DNA of 64,000 nt. It comes from Basidiobolus meristosporus CBS 931.73. Its lineage: Eukaryota; Basidiobolomycota; Basidiobolomycetes; Basidiobolales; Basidiobolaceae. Both the position numbers and the translations under genes were made by a program. The notes under the pieces are model-generated. The model worked only from the letters and a program-made list of their open reading frames with translations. It had not been told where the DNA came from and ran no database searches. The stretch lies in assembly GCA_002104905.1 (NCBI GenBank), contig MCFE01000388.1:19075-83074 (forward strand). The letters are read 5' to 3'. Of the stretch, positions 45,376 through 56,276 are shown piece after piece; the first letter of the stretch is position 1; the number at the start of each line of letters is the position of its first letter.

Positions 45376-46677
45376 ATGAGATTCAATTCTCCCATGATGC
45401 AGGTCCTATTAGTGGGCTTTGCATGCTTCTGCTGCCCTGGTATGTTCAATGTCATCAACAGTTTGGGCGCTGGGGGCCAAATGGACGACAATACAGCCAA
45501 GAATGGAAATGTCGCCCTCTACGCTTGCTTTGCCATCTTCGGAGTCTTCGGTGGTGCTATTCATAACGTCCTTGGTAGCCGTTGGACTATGGTTTGTGGT
45601 GGCCTCACATACGCTCTTTACTCGGGATCCCTTGTTCACTACAGTCAATATCATCAACCTGCTTTCGTTATCATTGCCAGTGCTATCCTTGGTATCGGTG
45701 CTGGGATGTTCTGGACTGCTCAAGGAACAATCATGATGTCCTACCCATCAGAGAATCAGAAAGGCCGCGCTGTCGGAATCTTTTGGATTGTCTTCAATCT
45801 GGGCTCCGTTCTCGGCTCGTTCATTCCTTTCGGCCTGAACTTTCACTCTACTCTTGACCACGTCAGTACTGCTACATACTACGTATTGATGGTTATTATG
45901 ATTATCGGTGCCTTGTTGGGCTTCGGGTTGATCCCCCCGGAGAGAGTAGTCCGTGAGGATGGCTCGCGTGTACAAGTCTCCAAGTTTGAAAATGTTGGCG
46001 GTGAGATCGTTGAGATCCTCAAGCTATTCAAAAACAAGAATATGCTTCTCCTCTTCCCAATGTTCATCGCCTCCAACTGGTTCTACTCTTATCAGTTTGG
46101 TGCCGTCAACGGTGTTCTATTCAACGTTCGTACGCGCTCTTTCAACAACGCTTTCTACTGGGGCAGTCAAATGATCGGTGCCTATGGAATGGGTTGGTTA
46201 CTGGATAACACCAAGATTAACCGCCGCACTCGCGCCCTTTACGGCCTGACTGTTCTTGCTGTTCTCGCCACTGCTACTTGGGGCGGGGGCCTCGCTTTGC
46301 AGCTACAATATACCAGAGAAGATCATCCAAAAGATATTGACTTCATCAATGGCCCAGGCTGGGGTGGTAAATTCGTCTTGTACCTGTTTTATGGCCTTGT
46401 GGATGCTATCCTTCAAACATACGCCTACTGGTTGATGGGTGCTCTATCCAACGATACACATGTCCTTGCCCGTTATGCCGGATATTACAAGGGAATTCAA
46501 TCTGCCGGTGGTGCCATCTCTTGGGACATTGATGCCAAGGGTGGAGCATTCATGACCCAGTTGATTATCAATTGGGTGCTATGCACTATCTCCTTCCCCT
46601 TCTCATTCATAGTTGCAAAGAATATCCGCGATACCACTGAAGAGGATCATGAGAAGCACGACCTTGATCATTCTTAA
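45376..46677 (+). CDS. UNC93-like (DUF895) MFS membrane protein
   Basis: Intronless gene of 433 residues from the ATG at 45,376 (454 from the alternative at 45,313). About 11-12 hydrophobic segments. Conserved DUF895 sequence: RFNSPMMQVLLVGFACFCCP, GMFNVINSLGAGGQ, IFGVFGGAIHNVLGSRWTM, IGAGMFWTAQGTIMMSYPSE, FWIVFNLGSVLGSFIPFGLN and LYLFYGLVDAILQTYAYWLM. Fungal homologues are poorly characterised plasma or vacuolar membrane proteins with a major-facilitator fold; the substrate is unknown. Unlike most genes to the left it has no introns. The C-terminus is short, charged and cytosolic (DTTEEDHEKHDLDHS). Confidence 0.9.
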   Translation: MRFNSPMMQVLLVGFACFCCPGMFNVINSLGAGGQMDDNTAKNGNVALYACFAIFGVFGGAIHNVLGSRWTMVCGGLTYALYSGSLVHYSQYHQPAFVIIASAILGIGAGMFWTAQGTIMMSYPSENQKGRAVGIFWIVFNLGSVLGSFIPFGLNFHSTLDHVSTATYYVLMVIMIIGALLGFGLIPPERVVREDGSRVQVSKFENVGGEIVEILKLFKNKNMLLLFPMFIASNWFYSYQFGAVNGVLFNVRTRSFNNAFYWGSQMIGAYGMGWLLDNTKINRRTRALYGLTVLAVLATATWGGGLALQLQYTREDHPKDIDFINGPGWGGKFVLYLFYGLVDAILQTYAYWLMGALSNDTHVLARYAGYYKGIQSAGGAISWDIDAKGGAFMTQLIINWVLCTISFPFSFIVAKNIRDTTEEDHEKHDLDHS

Positions 46678-47789
46678 TCTATATGAATAATATATAATAA
46701 AATTAATCTCTAGAATTTTGGTCAACTGCATATCATGAATGTTGAGATTTATAAACAATATAGGTGCTAAACTAGATAGCCCTAAGTTTTTGTTCAGCCA
46801 ATGTCTTAGTCCTGACAAAGAATTTGGACAGTAGGACTCATAAGCTATGATCTCAGTGACCAAGCTAATGGAATGTATATATGAAATCTGCAACAAGGCC
46901 ACCAGAGTCATCCTGTTCATCCCACAAGAATTTAACAAGGTAAAACTCATTCTTCTCAAACTACCTATACTACACGCTAGAGTTCTTATTTGGCCTACTG
47001 AGTTAGTGTTACGTTCAGTCTTGATTGCCTCAATTTATTATCACAGTAAAAAAGCTATTCATTATATAATCACATAGTTTGATTCTGTATTTGGGATTTT
47101 GGAGATGTTGGAAGTGACTGGAAAACCTTGTTTGTCATGTAATCTTCACTTAATAGTCTATTAAATGCAAAAGAGGTATTTATACTTTTGAAGGTTTCGG
47201 CAAGGAAATATGCGGAACATGTCCTTAGAACAATAAGGCTCGTAAATTAGGCTTTAAGTGACGAAGTTAATGTAACTATTTCTGCATAAACATGAAATTT
47301 ATAACAGATTCAACTAAGTACTACTTTGTATTCTATGCTCCAATACAAAAGCCATCAATTTCAGCGCTCTACTATTCTCAAAGGAACTTAGCTGTGCGCA
47401 GTATATGTATTATCGTAGCTAGTAACCGCAACGGCTTGAAATTTCGCATACTACTTCCTGGGGCATTCCTGAAAGTATCTCTAGCCCCACTATATTTCCA
47501 CTCAATAAATTCAAGAAGTGAAAATCACACTTTTTAATACCGCAGATCACTTACAGGTTTCCTAATCGATTTGCTATAACTACCTGATTAAGACCGATAA
47601 TTAAATAATGATCAGTGGCATTTGTTTCCCATGCCAAGTGAGACATTGGCTAGTCCAATGATTCCAGGGCTGTGGATTTAAGGTTTGGCTACGGAATTTC
47701 CCACACGTCATCGCTGCTCTCGACTATTTAAAAGTCTGTTTCCCGACCTGCCACTCACAAATCATTCCATTCAACCATCTAAAATCGTA
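46678..47789. other. rvt upstream region with decayed repeat fragment
   Basis: AT-rich. From about 47,085 to 47,235 it resembles 53,840-53,990 (shared TTGGAAGTG, GTATTTATACTTTTGAAGG-like and ATGTCCTTAGAA-like stretches). No intact gene. Confidence 0.4.
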
Positions 47790-50495
47790 ATGAATACTCA
47801 AGCAAAGCGAGCTGGTTCCTCGTATGAAGGAGCCCTGAGTGCGGTTACTGCGGTGAAGTTAAAGGAATTAGAGATCCAGAAGTTCAAACTCGATGCACAC
47901 TACAACCAAGTTCTAAAAGAGGCGGAGGAATGTCCCGAACTTCTGAAAAAACTGGATATCCTCTACAAAGGTATCAAGCAGGCTCCAGTCCCACAGCAGG
48001 ATTCTGCGCTTGAACTGGACAATGTAGAGATTCTGCTCGAACAAATCTCTGATGACCCTTCAACGAGTACCCAATTTATGCAATACTGGAGCGACCGGTT
48101 GACAAATGAAATTCAGTGCGCACAGCGACGTAGCGAATACGCGTTTCTCTACGGACGGCTCATATCGGAGTGGATATCCTCTGGTTCGGGTTTCACCGAT
48201 AATGCCACCACACCGGAAGACATGAAGCCGGAAACCCTAGCGGAGGAGGCCTCTGCGAAACTGGAGACGGAACAGCAGCTTCGGAGCATGATTTTCGCAC
48301 CCGCCAAGATTGAAGTGGAAAATGTCCAAGCTTTCCTACACAACGAGATCTTCAACTTCGACAGCAAAGAAGACAAGGAATTCCTAGAGACCATCCGCGA
48401 GGACGTGAGGCAATTTGGGGACAGCCTTTGCAATATAGTGGTATCGCAGGATACGGTCAAACACACTATCGATGGATTGCTGAAAACAGATCTCTTGTCG
48501 GCTGACAATCAGTCAATGCTACGGGAAGTCCGTACCAATGAGATGATCTTAATGGAGTTTGCATCGGTTTTGAATGTTTTGCTGCGCAACCTTAAGAACT
48601 GGCATTGGCCTGAAGAGGGTTTGCCCATAGAGCTTCGTCGAGGTATAAACGGGAAGTACCGCGCTTTCATGATGGAGGATATCATCACTGCCTTGTTTCT
48701 GCAGTACATCGGTGCCGAATGGTGTGTGTTTCTGAAGCAGAAATTCATTTCCATCTATGAATCGAATTTGTGGAGCAAACCAGATGTGCTTCACAAAGGT
48801 ACCATCGAAGGACATCGGCAGGCCCTCCAACGATCCACTTTCCTCTTATCATCGCTTCCTAATTCTGTCGAGGAGCAGGCTGTTAATGCCTACAGCGACG
48901 ACCACAACGACGCCACAGATGAAAAGGGTGGTGCAAAGAGTGCAATGGATATCAAGCATGGCCTTCTCCACTTGCTGAACGTGGAAGCTCGCCTACACCA
49001 AACGTTGAAGCCTGACCAGGCGTTCACTATAGTTCGTTCAGATTTCGAATGGTTCGGCCCCTCTATCCCGCATCAGGTGATCCTGGTATTTCTAGAATTC
49101 CTTGGTGTTCCCAAGCTATGGGTGGATTTCTTTCATCAATACCTAAAAACACCTGTGCTGCTCCCCTCAGACAAGACTATGCATGTGCGCCAGCGAGGAG
49201 TGCCGATTTCCTACTTGTTGTCCACCGTGTTTTCGGAGACCTTGCTATTTGGATTGGATCTGTACGTCAACCGCTCAACCGGCATCTTCCTTTACCGCAT
49301 CCACGATGACCTATGGTTCTGGGACAGCGACACCGAGAAGGTTGAGTTGGCATGGAACAACATCAACAGGTTCTCTGATGTTATGGGTCTTAAGCTTAAC
49401 TTGGAGAAGAGTGGCTCGGTGTCGATTTTCTCGAAAGAGAAGCTCAGCGAAATTGCCACCTCCGACGTCCCGATAAGCGGTTTGCCATCTCCCTCGCCAG
49501 TATATTATGGGCAAGGATCGCTTCCACAGGACACAGTGAAATGGGGATTTCTTGTTTTACACTCCGATGGAGCGTTCCATGTTGATCATTCGAGTATGAG
49601 AACGTACATTGAAGAGATGGAGGGCCGGCTAGCCGCTGCGAGCTCCATCATTGAATGGGTGAACACATTCAACAAATACATTGCGTTCTTTTTGCGGAAC
49701 TTTGGCAAATACGCTAATGTGTTCGGTACACAACACGCGGACCAAATCATCGAAGCGCTGAAGATGATCGAGTCTACAATCTTTAGAGAGTACAACGGCA
49801 ATATGCTCGCCCATGTGTCCTCCATGATCAAGGATCATATACCCTCGTTCCAGGAATGCAATATTCCCGACGCCTGGATGTACTGGCCCCTTACTTCCGG
49901 GGGACTGGGCCTAATCAGTCCGTTCCTAATGATAGTATTACTTCGGGCATCGTTGAAGTCCAACAAGTGTCCCGAGGGATTCAATCACCTACTGGAGAAG
50001 GATGCCATGCTGTATAATAAGCAAAAGGCTGCGTATGAGAAAGCTAGAGGTCCTGTATATCGCTATGCAGACAGTGAATGGGACGAGCTCGATGATGTCG
50101 ATTCCGACGACAAACAATTCGCAGGGATACTTGTGGAGGAGAGAGCAGAAGATGGCCACAAGGTCAAAAGAATGCTCTCCTTTGAAGAATACTGCGAGGG
50201 TCGCGAGTCTAGACTTGCGCATTGGTATGCATTGTATGAAGAACTACTCTCGAATACACAATTTGAAGTGCCATCGTTGCCAATGCCAATGTCCGAAAAC
50301 TACTATGACCTTACCAGTCGAATGGATGGTGGCGATTCCGACGGAGATCTAGGCACTTATTGGAAATGGATCGTGTGCCATTATTCCAGCCAGCTCCTTA
50401 GCATGTTTGGAAATCTTCACTTCATGAATTCAGAGTTGGTTCCCATGGGCTTATTGTCTGTACTGAAGACCATGAAAGTGAAGTTTGAGGAGTAA
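47790..50495 (+). CDS. rvt: RVT: cellular reverse-transcriptase-related protein
   Basis: Intronless gene coding 901 residues from the ATG at 47,790; the frame is open further upstream but only with a TTG start. It matches the domesticated single-copy rvt family described in fungi and some other eukaryotes. An N-terminal helical, charged region (ALSAVTAVKLKELEIQKFKL) precedes the RT fold. Motif A is IVRSDFEWFGPSIPH (Asp418), a B-like motif is VRQRGVPISYLLST, motif C is YRIHDDLWFWDSD (Asp506-Asp507), followed by MGLKLNLEKSGSVSIF. A charged insertion (DDHNDATDEKGGAKSA) lies between early RT motifs and motif A, in the place of the family's loop 2a. All three catalytic aspartates are present. There is no gag, integrase, RNase H or LTR nearby, so it is a host gene rather than a retroelement. 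Confidence 0.9.
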   Translation: MNTQAKRAGSSYEGALSAVTAVKLKELEIQKFKLDAHYNQVLKEAEECPELLKKLDILYKGIKQAPVPQQDSALELDNVEILLEQISDDPSTSTQFMQYWSDRLTNEIQCAQRRSEYAFLYGRLISEWISSGSGFTDNATTPEDMKPETLAEEASAKLETEQQLRSMIFAPAKIEVENVQAFLHNEIFNFDSKEDKEFLETIREDVRQFGDSLCNIVVSQDTVKHTIDGLLKTDLLSADNQSMLREVRTNEMILMEFASVLNVLLRNLKNWHWPEEGLPIELRRGINGKYRAFMMEDIITALFLQYIGAEWCVFLKQKFISIYESNLWSKPDVLHKGTIEGHRQALQRSTFLLSSLPNSVEEQAVNAYSDDHNDATDEKGGAKSAMDIKHGLLHLLNVEARLHQTLKPDQAFTIVRSDFEWFGPSIPHQVILVFLEFLGVPKLWVDFFHQYLKTPVLLPSDKTMHVRQRGVPISYLLSTVFSETLLFGLDLYVNRSTGIFLYRIHDDLWFWDSDTEKVELAWNNINRFSDVMGLKLNLEKSGSVSIFSKEKLSEIATSDVPISGLPSPSPVYYGQGSLPQDTVKWGFLVLHSDGAFHVDHSSMRTYIEEMEGRLAAASSIIEWVNTFNKYIAFFLRNFGKYANVFGTQHADQIIEALKMIESTIFREYNGNMLAHVSSMIKDHIPSFQECNIPDAWMYWPLTSGGLGLISPFLMIVLLRASLKSNKCPEGFNHLLEKDAMLYNKQKAAYEKARGPVYRYADSEWDELDDVDSDDKQFAGILVEERAEDGHKVKRMLSFEEYCEGRESRLAHWYALYEELLSNTQFEVPSLPMPMSENYYDLTSRMDGGDSDGDLGTYWKWIVCHYSSQLLSMFGNLHFMNSELVPMGLLSVLKTMKVKFEE

Positions 50496-51069
50496 GTGTC
50501 TGTGTAGATGGTGTTGGTGTTATATACCCTACCTTTTTGTAATAAATCCTCCCTATTTTGTCTTATTTGACAAAATCCAATCCATACTAATATTAATCCA
50601 TTTCAGCTGTACGTAAATCTGCAGTATTATTCACAGAAATATAATGAATTTCTCCCTTCTCTGTAATTTTTGCCCTATTATGAAGAAAAGCAAGTAATGG
50701 TTCTTCACCGATGGTTAACATCAGTATATGTTGATTATATGGATGAGCTAATCATTAATAAGGCAATCATTCAGAATTCATGTTGCTAACTAGATCTTCA
50801 CTCACTCTAATTTCCTACTAACCAAGCCACTGTGTTTGTAATCTTGTGCACCACTCAGTTGATTATTACGTGATAGAATTTACGGTTCATTGGAAATTTT
50901 GGTGGAAAATGCCATCAGTTAAGGTGGCTTAGATAGACTGCTCGACTACCTACCTCTAAACCCCATTCTCGGTATAAAATGCCCATCTTGGTAGCTCTAC
51001 TTATCATCAACTGACTATTTCCACAGCACATTTCCAACAGGCCCTTCAACAGACAGCATCTTGAATTTG

Positions 51070-51419
51070 ACGGTGAATACCAAGATGGCTTGACCGGTAG
51101 AAATAGCCAACAGAACTACCCTCGCTCTCGCTATGGACGTCAGTATGAGCAAGATGAGTGTGATAACGAGTACCAAAGAGAAAGAAATGACCAACAAAAC
51201 TATCCCTGTTCTCGCTTTGGTCGCCAATATGAGGAGGATGAATACGATGATTACGAAATAGGAGTTTCCCGCAGAAATGGTCAACAGTACTATCCTCGCT
51301 CTTGCCATGAACGCCAGTATGACCAGGATGAGCTTGACAACGAGCATGAGAGAGGGGTTTACCGCAGAAATGGTCAACAGAACTATCCTTGTTCTCGATT
51401 CGATCGTCAGTATGAGTAA
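51070..51419 (+). repeat. Tandem ~90-base repeats in an open frame
   Basis: About 3.6 imperfect units (84, 90, 93 and a partial 51 bases) start at about 51,100. Each codes an Asn-x-Gln-Gln-x-Tyr-Pro-x-Ser box then RQYE and an acidic stretch, for example GQQNYPCSRFDRQYE. The frame closes with TAA after 51,419. No in-frame ATG precedes the repeats except one at 50,979, which needs a 36-base intron and overlaps a TATA box. So it may be a small repeat-protein gene with an unseen first exon, or a decayed one. Confidence 0.45.
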
Positions 51420-51479
51420 GCTTTTTATGTAAGAAGAAATGAGTATTACAGTCCCTCCTATTGTATCTTAAAATGTGAT

Positions 51480-52680
51480 GAACTTGACACTTGCTAGGAA
51501 TTATTCCCAATAAATAGCATATTTGTCCTAAGAAATTGATCTTGTGTGGTCAACCATCCAATGAGAATCGATGGAACGAAGGAGGCTTTTTTGATTCAGT
51601 GCATGTGTAGCACTCCATAAGCTTTTGATCATTAATGCTACATCGAAGTCTTTATGGTGTTACTCTTGAGTGTATGAAGTGGACAAGGATGGTGCGAATG
51701 CTGCTTGTCTATGACCTCAATTCATTAAACATGTGATTGCACTCCAAATCAGAAATATTTGCATATATCTCTAACCATAACACCAGAACTTTGTTAGTTC
51801 TTTCACACTGACATAAAATCCTACTCTTGATCAATGTTTCTCTGAATTTCAGTTGTTCATTGACTCACCTTTCATTAAACATTCTTGTGCTATATGGTGA
51901 TTACTTTACATACCAGACTGTAGCAAAGAGCTGCTCATTATCTTGGTGAAAGTAATTCTTACTTCCACAATAATATCCCTGTATAAAAATAAAATGTTCC
52001 TAAACAGTTGTCCATAGTTTCAGTACATCAGCATCATCTATTTGATTGATGCAATACCAAATGATATCAAGATCCCATGGGGTAGCGGGGATTAGTCAGC
52101 AGTTGCTGGTTCTTCATGCACTGCCCAACTTGGACATCCTGGGTATTGAGGAGTTGTCAAAGGCAACTGGCATTATAAATATCATTTGACAATCCATCAA
52201 AACAACTCAGAGTCCATTACAAGCTGCATTTTGGTGACTACCATATACAGTAAATCCTTGACATACCTCAACTGCTCCAGTCTTTCTTCACACATGTCTC
52301 AATCAGGTCAAGGCAACTACTCCTCAAATTACTCCAACCTCCTGGCCCAAGCCTACAAATTGGTATTAGTGTCTTGATCTATTTCTTATAAATTGGCATT
52401 CTGTGGATTAATTAGCTCCAAAGTACAGCATGCAAGGATGATCCTTTGAATCACCAACATACCTGTTGTGGTTTCCTCAAAGTGAGCAATGGATGAGGAT
52501 CTAACTACAGTTGAGCAAAAGTCAGTGATACACTTTCCCCACAACATCTGAGTATTTGTTGCTCAGGAGCAACCACAAATACTGCTATGAGATCTTGATA
52601 TATGATCCAAACAAGCGTATAATTTCAGATTTATGCAAATGTGTTAAATACCTAATTCTTAGCCAAAATGAAGACATAAC
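51480..52680. other. AT-rich intergenic region, nothing recognised
   Basis: No coding similarity, tRNA or clear repeat detected by eye. Confidence 0.35.
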
Positions 52681-52689
52681 TTGTTACTG

Positions 52690-54180
52690 TGCAAAAATTC
52701 GGAATTCCACCTAAAGATTTACCTAACTTAGCCACTTAGATCATTACCTTCAAATCCTAGAGAATACTGACCAAAATCCTTGTCAGGATTTACTTGGAAT
52801 ATTTACCCAGAGCATAAAAATTCTCAAAGTTGTCCAAACAGCCCCAAACTTTGCACACACTTCTTGGGACCTTTCTAAACTTATTCTATGTGTTTGTTAT
52901 GCTAAGATCATGTAGAAGTATAAGTACTACTTTTACATTCTATATGTCATTAAGTGAAAACCATGTTATCTACTTGCTCTCCCAATCACTCCCAATATCT
53001 CCAAGACTCTTACAACAGAAACTAGATCAGAATTGTCAAATTCTGAATTTTACTGAGACATAATCTTAATTTCATTAAGACACACTAAACCAAAAGGTTA
53101 GGTAAGCTATATATATACTTTTTGATTGAGTTGAATTAATAAGCCCCTAGAGACTGGATTAATTGGAATCAATTTGGGTAATTGCTAAGTGGTTGGTTTG
53201 ATCTCAGATGACTAATCACCTGGAAAGGCTTGGCAGATTAGTAGATAATGTAATGACCACACAAAAACTGATCAGGTGTGACAGCTAAAAGTAGATTCTG
53301 AGATGGGATAAAATAAACTATAACTGGGATCAGTTATGTTTGGGTTAGGGAAAATCAGTTAGGGTTCTAGTTTTCTAACTTGGCAGAAATAGCTAAGTTT
53401 TAAATGTTTATGCACAACACAAGTATTACCTACTTCAAGCTTGATTAGACCAGAAGCCAACAACTCTATACAATTACAGAAGGCCATGATGTTGTCAAAA
53501 TTCTTGAGCTCAATAATGCAATAACTCAGTAGTTCTTTTAGTTCCTCATATCAGTCCTATATGCTACAGAAGTGTGCCAAACTGGGGCTTTTGAATGGGA
53601 TCCAGCATAGCATTTATACATTAACTGGCAACATTGGATGGGCATATTGACCAACATGCTAAAAGAGTGTAGATGGATAGTGGCAACATGGTCATCCTAT
53701 CAGCTTGTGTTGCTCCAATGGCTAAACTTCATGGAGTGATGGCGGTGTGCTATGTTTCATATTATAATAAGCTATTTCCAATCACTTTATACACTACTGA
53801 TTAAGCACGTTGGAAGTGCACACTGCTGATAATGTTATAAGAGCTCTGGGAATATTGGAAGTGGATGGGAAACATGAGTAGAATACATGGTTCACATTCA
53901 ATGATTTGTTGAATGTAAAATGATACTTATACTTCTACAGGGTCTTGGCAAAACAGCACGTAGAATATGTTTAGAAAGGACCCAAGAACATGTATGCAAA
54001 GTTTGCGGCTGTTTGGACAACCTATCAATATTTCATGTTCTGGGTACCTGATGTTTTGGTGAAATTATTCTAAGTATATCCCAACAAGGAATTTAGCCAG
54101 AATTCTCTAAGATTTGTAAATGATGATCTAAGAGACCAAGTTAAGTGAATATTTCGGTGTGATTACAAAACTTACAATAG
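52690..54180. mobile_element. Decayed element with ~350-base inverted arms
   Basis: The left arm (about 52,690-53,050) read forward matches the right arm (about 53,815-54,180) read in reverse, with shared blocks such as TTGTCCAAACAGCC, CAAACTTTGCA, CCTTTCTAAAC and TGTAGAAGTATAAGTA. Identity looks like 75-80 percent. The 760 bases between have only broken frames. A third partial copy of the arm lies at about 47,085-47,235. Reads as an old transposon or two opposed insertions; no transposase or RT frame survives. Confidence 0.55.
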
Positions 54181-54555
54181 ATGATAGAACAGCGGTTGAT
54201 TAACATGAGTACTTTAGTCAAGGAGAAATATACAACAATCCTTTGTAGCACTATTACACCACAATAAAAGTATGCATATATTGCGTATACATTCATTGCT
54301 ATGGCACAGTACAGTACATCCCATTATGTTAACCCCCACCGGAGAAAATACAGAAGTACAATACTGCAATAAGCCAGAGGTGTTATTTCTTTTCGGCACT
54401 CTATGGCATTCAATAGATTTACCATCGTCAGATGCAATAAATCGTTTATCATGGTTGAAGCTCAAATGTAGCGCAGTATTCCGAGTTAGAATTGATACTG
54501 AACAAGTACAAGAGTTTATTGAATGTCTATCTACTTTATACACTGATATAGCCCT

Positions 54556-55283
54556 CTAGAGACTTGAGAACACCTTGATGGCATCCTCGGCGGTGGATCT
54601 TGCGCTTGCTGGGTTAGCTCCGGTGACAACTCGGCCGTCAGTTTGCGTGAAATCGGCAAATGGAGTAGGAGGTGCCACGTACTCGGCCCCAACGGCAGCC
54701 GCTCCTTCTTCGATTGTAGCCACATTGGCTGACTTGATAATGTCAAGCAGGCTCAACATCACCTCACCCTCGGTGGTGAACCCGGTGACCTTCTTGCCAG
54801 CGATGATGGATTTGCCTGTGGTGCTGTCAATGATGCCAGGGAGAATGGCTGGCCCATGGCACACGGCTGAAACAACCCCTCCACGCTTGTATATGTCCTC
54901 GGCAATATGCTGCAGGCCACGAGCCGTAGGGTAATCCCACAAGGTCGCGTGCCGGCAGAAGCAAAGAATAGGCCATAGTCGGCAGGGTTGAGGTCCGACG
55001 CCTTGCGAAGCTGTGAGTTCAGTTTGACATTGAAAGGATGCTCTGGATCGTCTAGCACTTTTTGGTCATCCTCGGTGAGAAAGTCTTCGACAATGGAGTG
55101 CTCGTCCACTCCGTAAGTGCCAGTCTCGGAGGCGAAGTCGACCTCGAACCCGGCCTCGACCAGTGCTTCGTATGGATGCAACGCTTCCGTATAGAAGAGC
55201 CCAGTCTTGCTGCCATTGGCGTAGAAGGGCTCGTTATAGCTGGTGATGGCAAGTAGTGCTCTGCGTGGAAGATTGGCTGGCAT
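54556..55283 (-). pseudogene. HSP31-like glyoxalase III, frameshifted copy
   Basis: Same gene as 62,056-62,784 with one base missing near 54,950 (GTGCCGGC here, GTGCCCGGC in the other copy). This breaks the frame right after LFFASAG, so the active-site His, the AVCHGPA catalytic Cys and the rest fall out of frame. A second, compensated pair of single-base changes replaces the family-like HSLSKDF with HSIVEDF. Either a new pseudogene or an assembly error at one base; the compensated change supports real drift. A TATA box (55,329-55,335) is still present. Confidence 0.85.
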
Positions 55284-55328
55284 TGTTGTGTTGTGCTGAA
55301 TACCTACCTGAACCCATTGTGTCGCTTT

Positions 55329-55335
55329 TTTTATA
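55329..55335 (-). promoter_or_regulatory. TATA box, HSP31 copy 1
   Basis: TATAAAA on the minus strand 46 bases before the start codon, conserved in copy 2. Confidence 0.6.
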
Positions 55336-56203
55336 CTGGGTTCTTGCAGTTGGATGACAAATGCTTGGAAATTTCTGGTTAATTTCCAAGATTTTCACCT
55401 GACGCGTAACTCATTTGGCAATCGAGTTATCAATCCATTTATAGTCAGGGATGGTGTTGCTCCGAACGCATGCTGATAAATGGCATAAATAGCGGGTGGC
55501 AGTAACAATAAGTAGCGATTAAACAGACGTGAGAATACGGATGATATGACACTTTTGTGCTAACCATATTAAGTTATCTACACCACTTCAACGGGTATTT
55601 TTATTAATCTAATCGGGAATTATGTTCCACCGTAGAATTCAGGGATAGTGAAGCCACTCTAGTGCAGTAATTTATGCTCACTGGACTATATCATTGGCCA
55701 AGTAGACGAGAAACACAAGCTGGTAAAATGCAAAATACCTGTTGAACCCTAATGCGAGATACCCAGATCGGGCCAGTATAAAATAGAATTTCACACTTTC
55801 GGGTTTCTAACACTATCGAGCGCTGTTGCTAGGAATTAAGGCCTGTGTGATATTACAAGACCCACATTTATTTTCAAGCTCACCACCGTTTAGTATATGA
55901 TCATTACCATGCAGCTTTGGCTTTGGTTTGAACATACACTCTTGAGCCTCGCTACATCATATATTTGCGCTAAAATTTTGTTATGAAACCCAAGTCAAAC
56001 CTGTCATCGTTTTGGTGTACTAAGACCTTCCTTCATTTTGAGCGTAGAACCTGCTTTTAAGCTCACTTCTTGTTTTACTTGCAGTTATAAATTTCCATCT
56101 TTTAGCATTCATGCAGGCGAGATTATGGGCTAACATACCTATATGTGTTTCGATCACCTGCACATTCTGGTCAGGTTTAAGAGTGCATCGATGGCTTGCA
56201 ACT

Positions 56204-56276
56204 GGGGCGTTGGCCTAATGGATAAGGCATCAGACTTCGGATCTGGGGATTGTGGGTTCGAGTCCCATGCGCCTCG
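56204..56276 (+). tRNA. tRNA-Arg(TCG)
   Basis: 73 bases. Acceptor GGGGCGT pairs with GCGCCTC (one G-T), anticodon stem TCAGA/TCTGG with loop CTTCGGA (anticodon TCG), T arm GTGGG-TTCGAGT-CCCAT, discriminator G. No intron. Duplicated at 63,767. Confidence 0.96.

Noticed and set aside
47790-50495. rvt as part of an active LTR or LINE retrotransposon
   Set aside because: No LTRs, gag, integrase, endonuclease or RNase H in flanks, and the motifs fit the host rvt family.
51015-51377. Minus-strand hydrophobic frame (120 residues) that looks like a membrane protein
   Set aside because: It is the complement of the Gln/Tyr/Asp/Glu-rich tandem repeats; the hydrophobicity is a strand artefact.
54575-54934. 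Plus-strand 119-residue frame, also at 62,075
   Set aside because: Antisense of HSP31; conserved only because the gene is duplicated.
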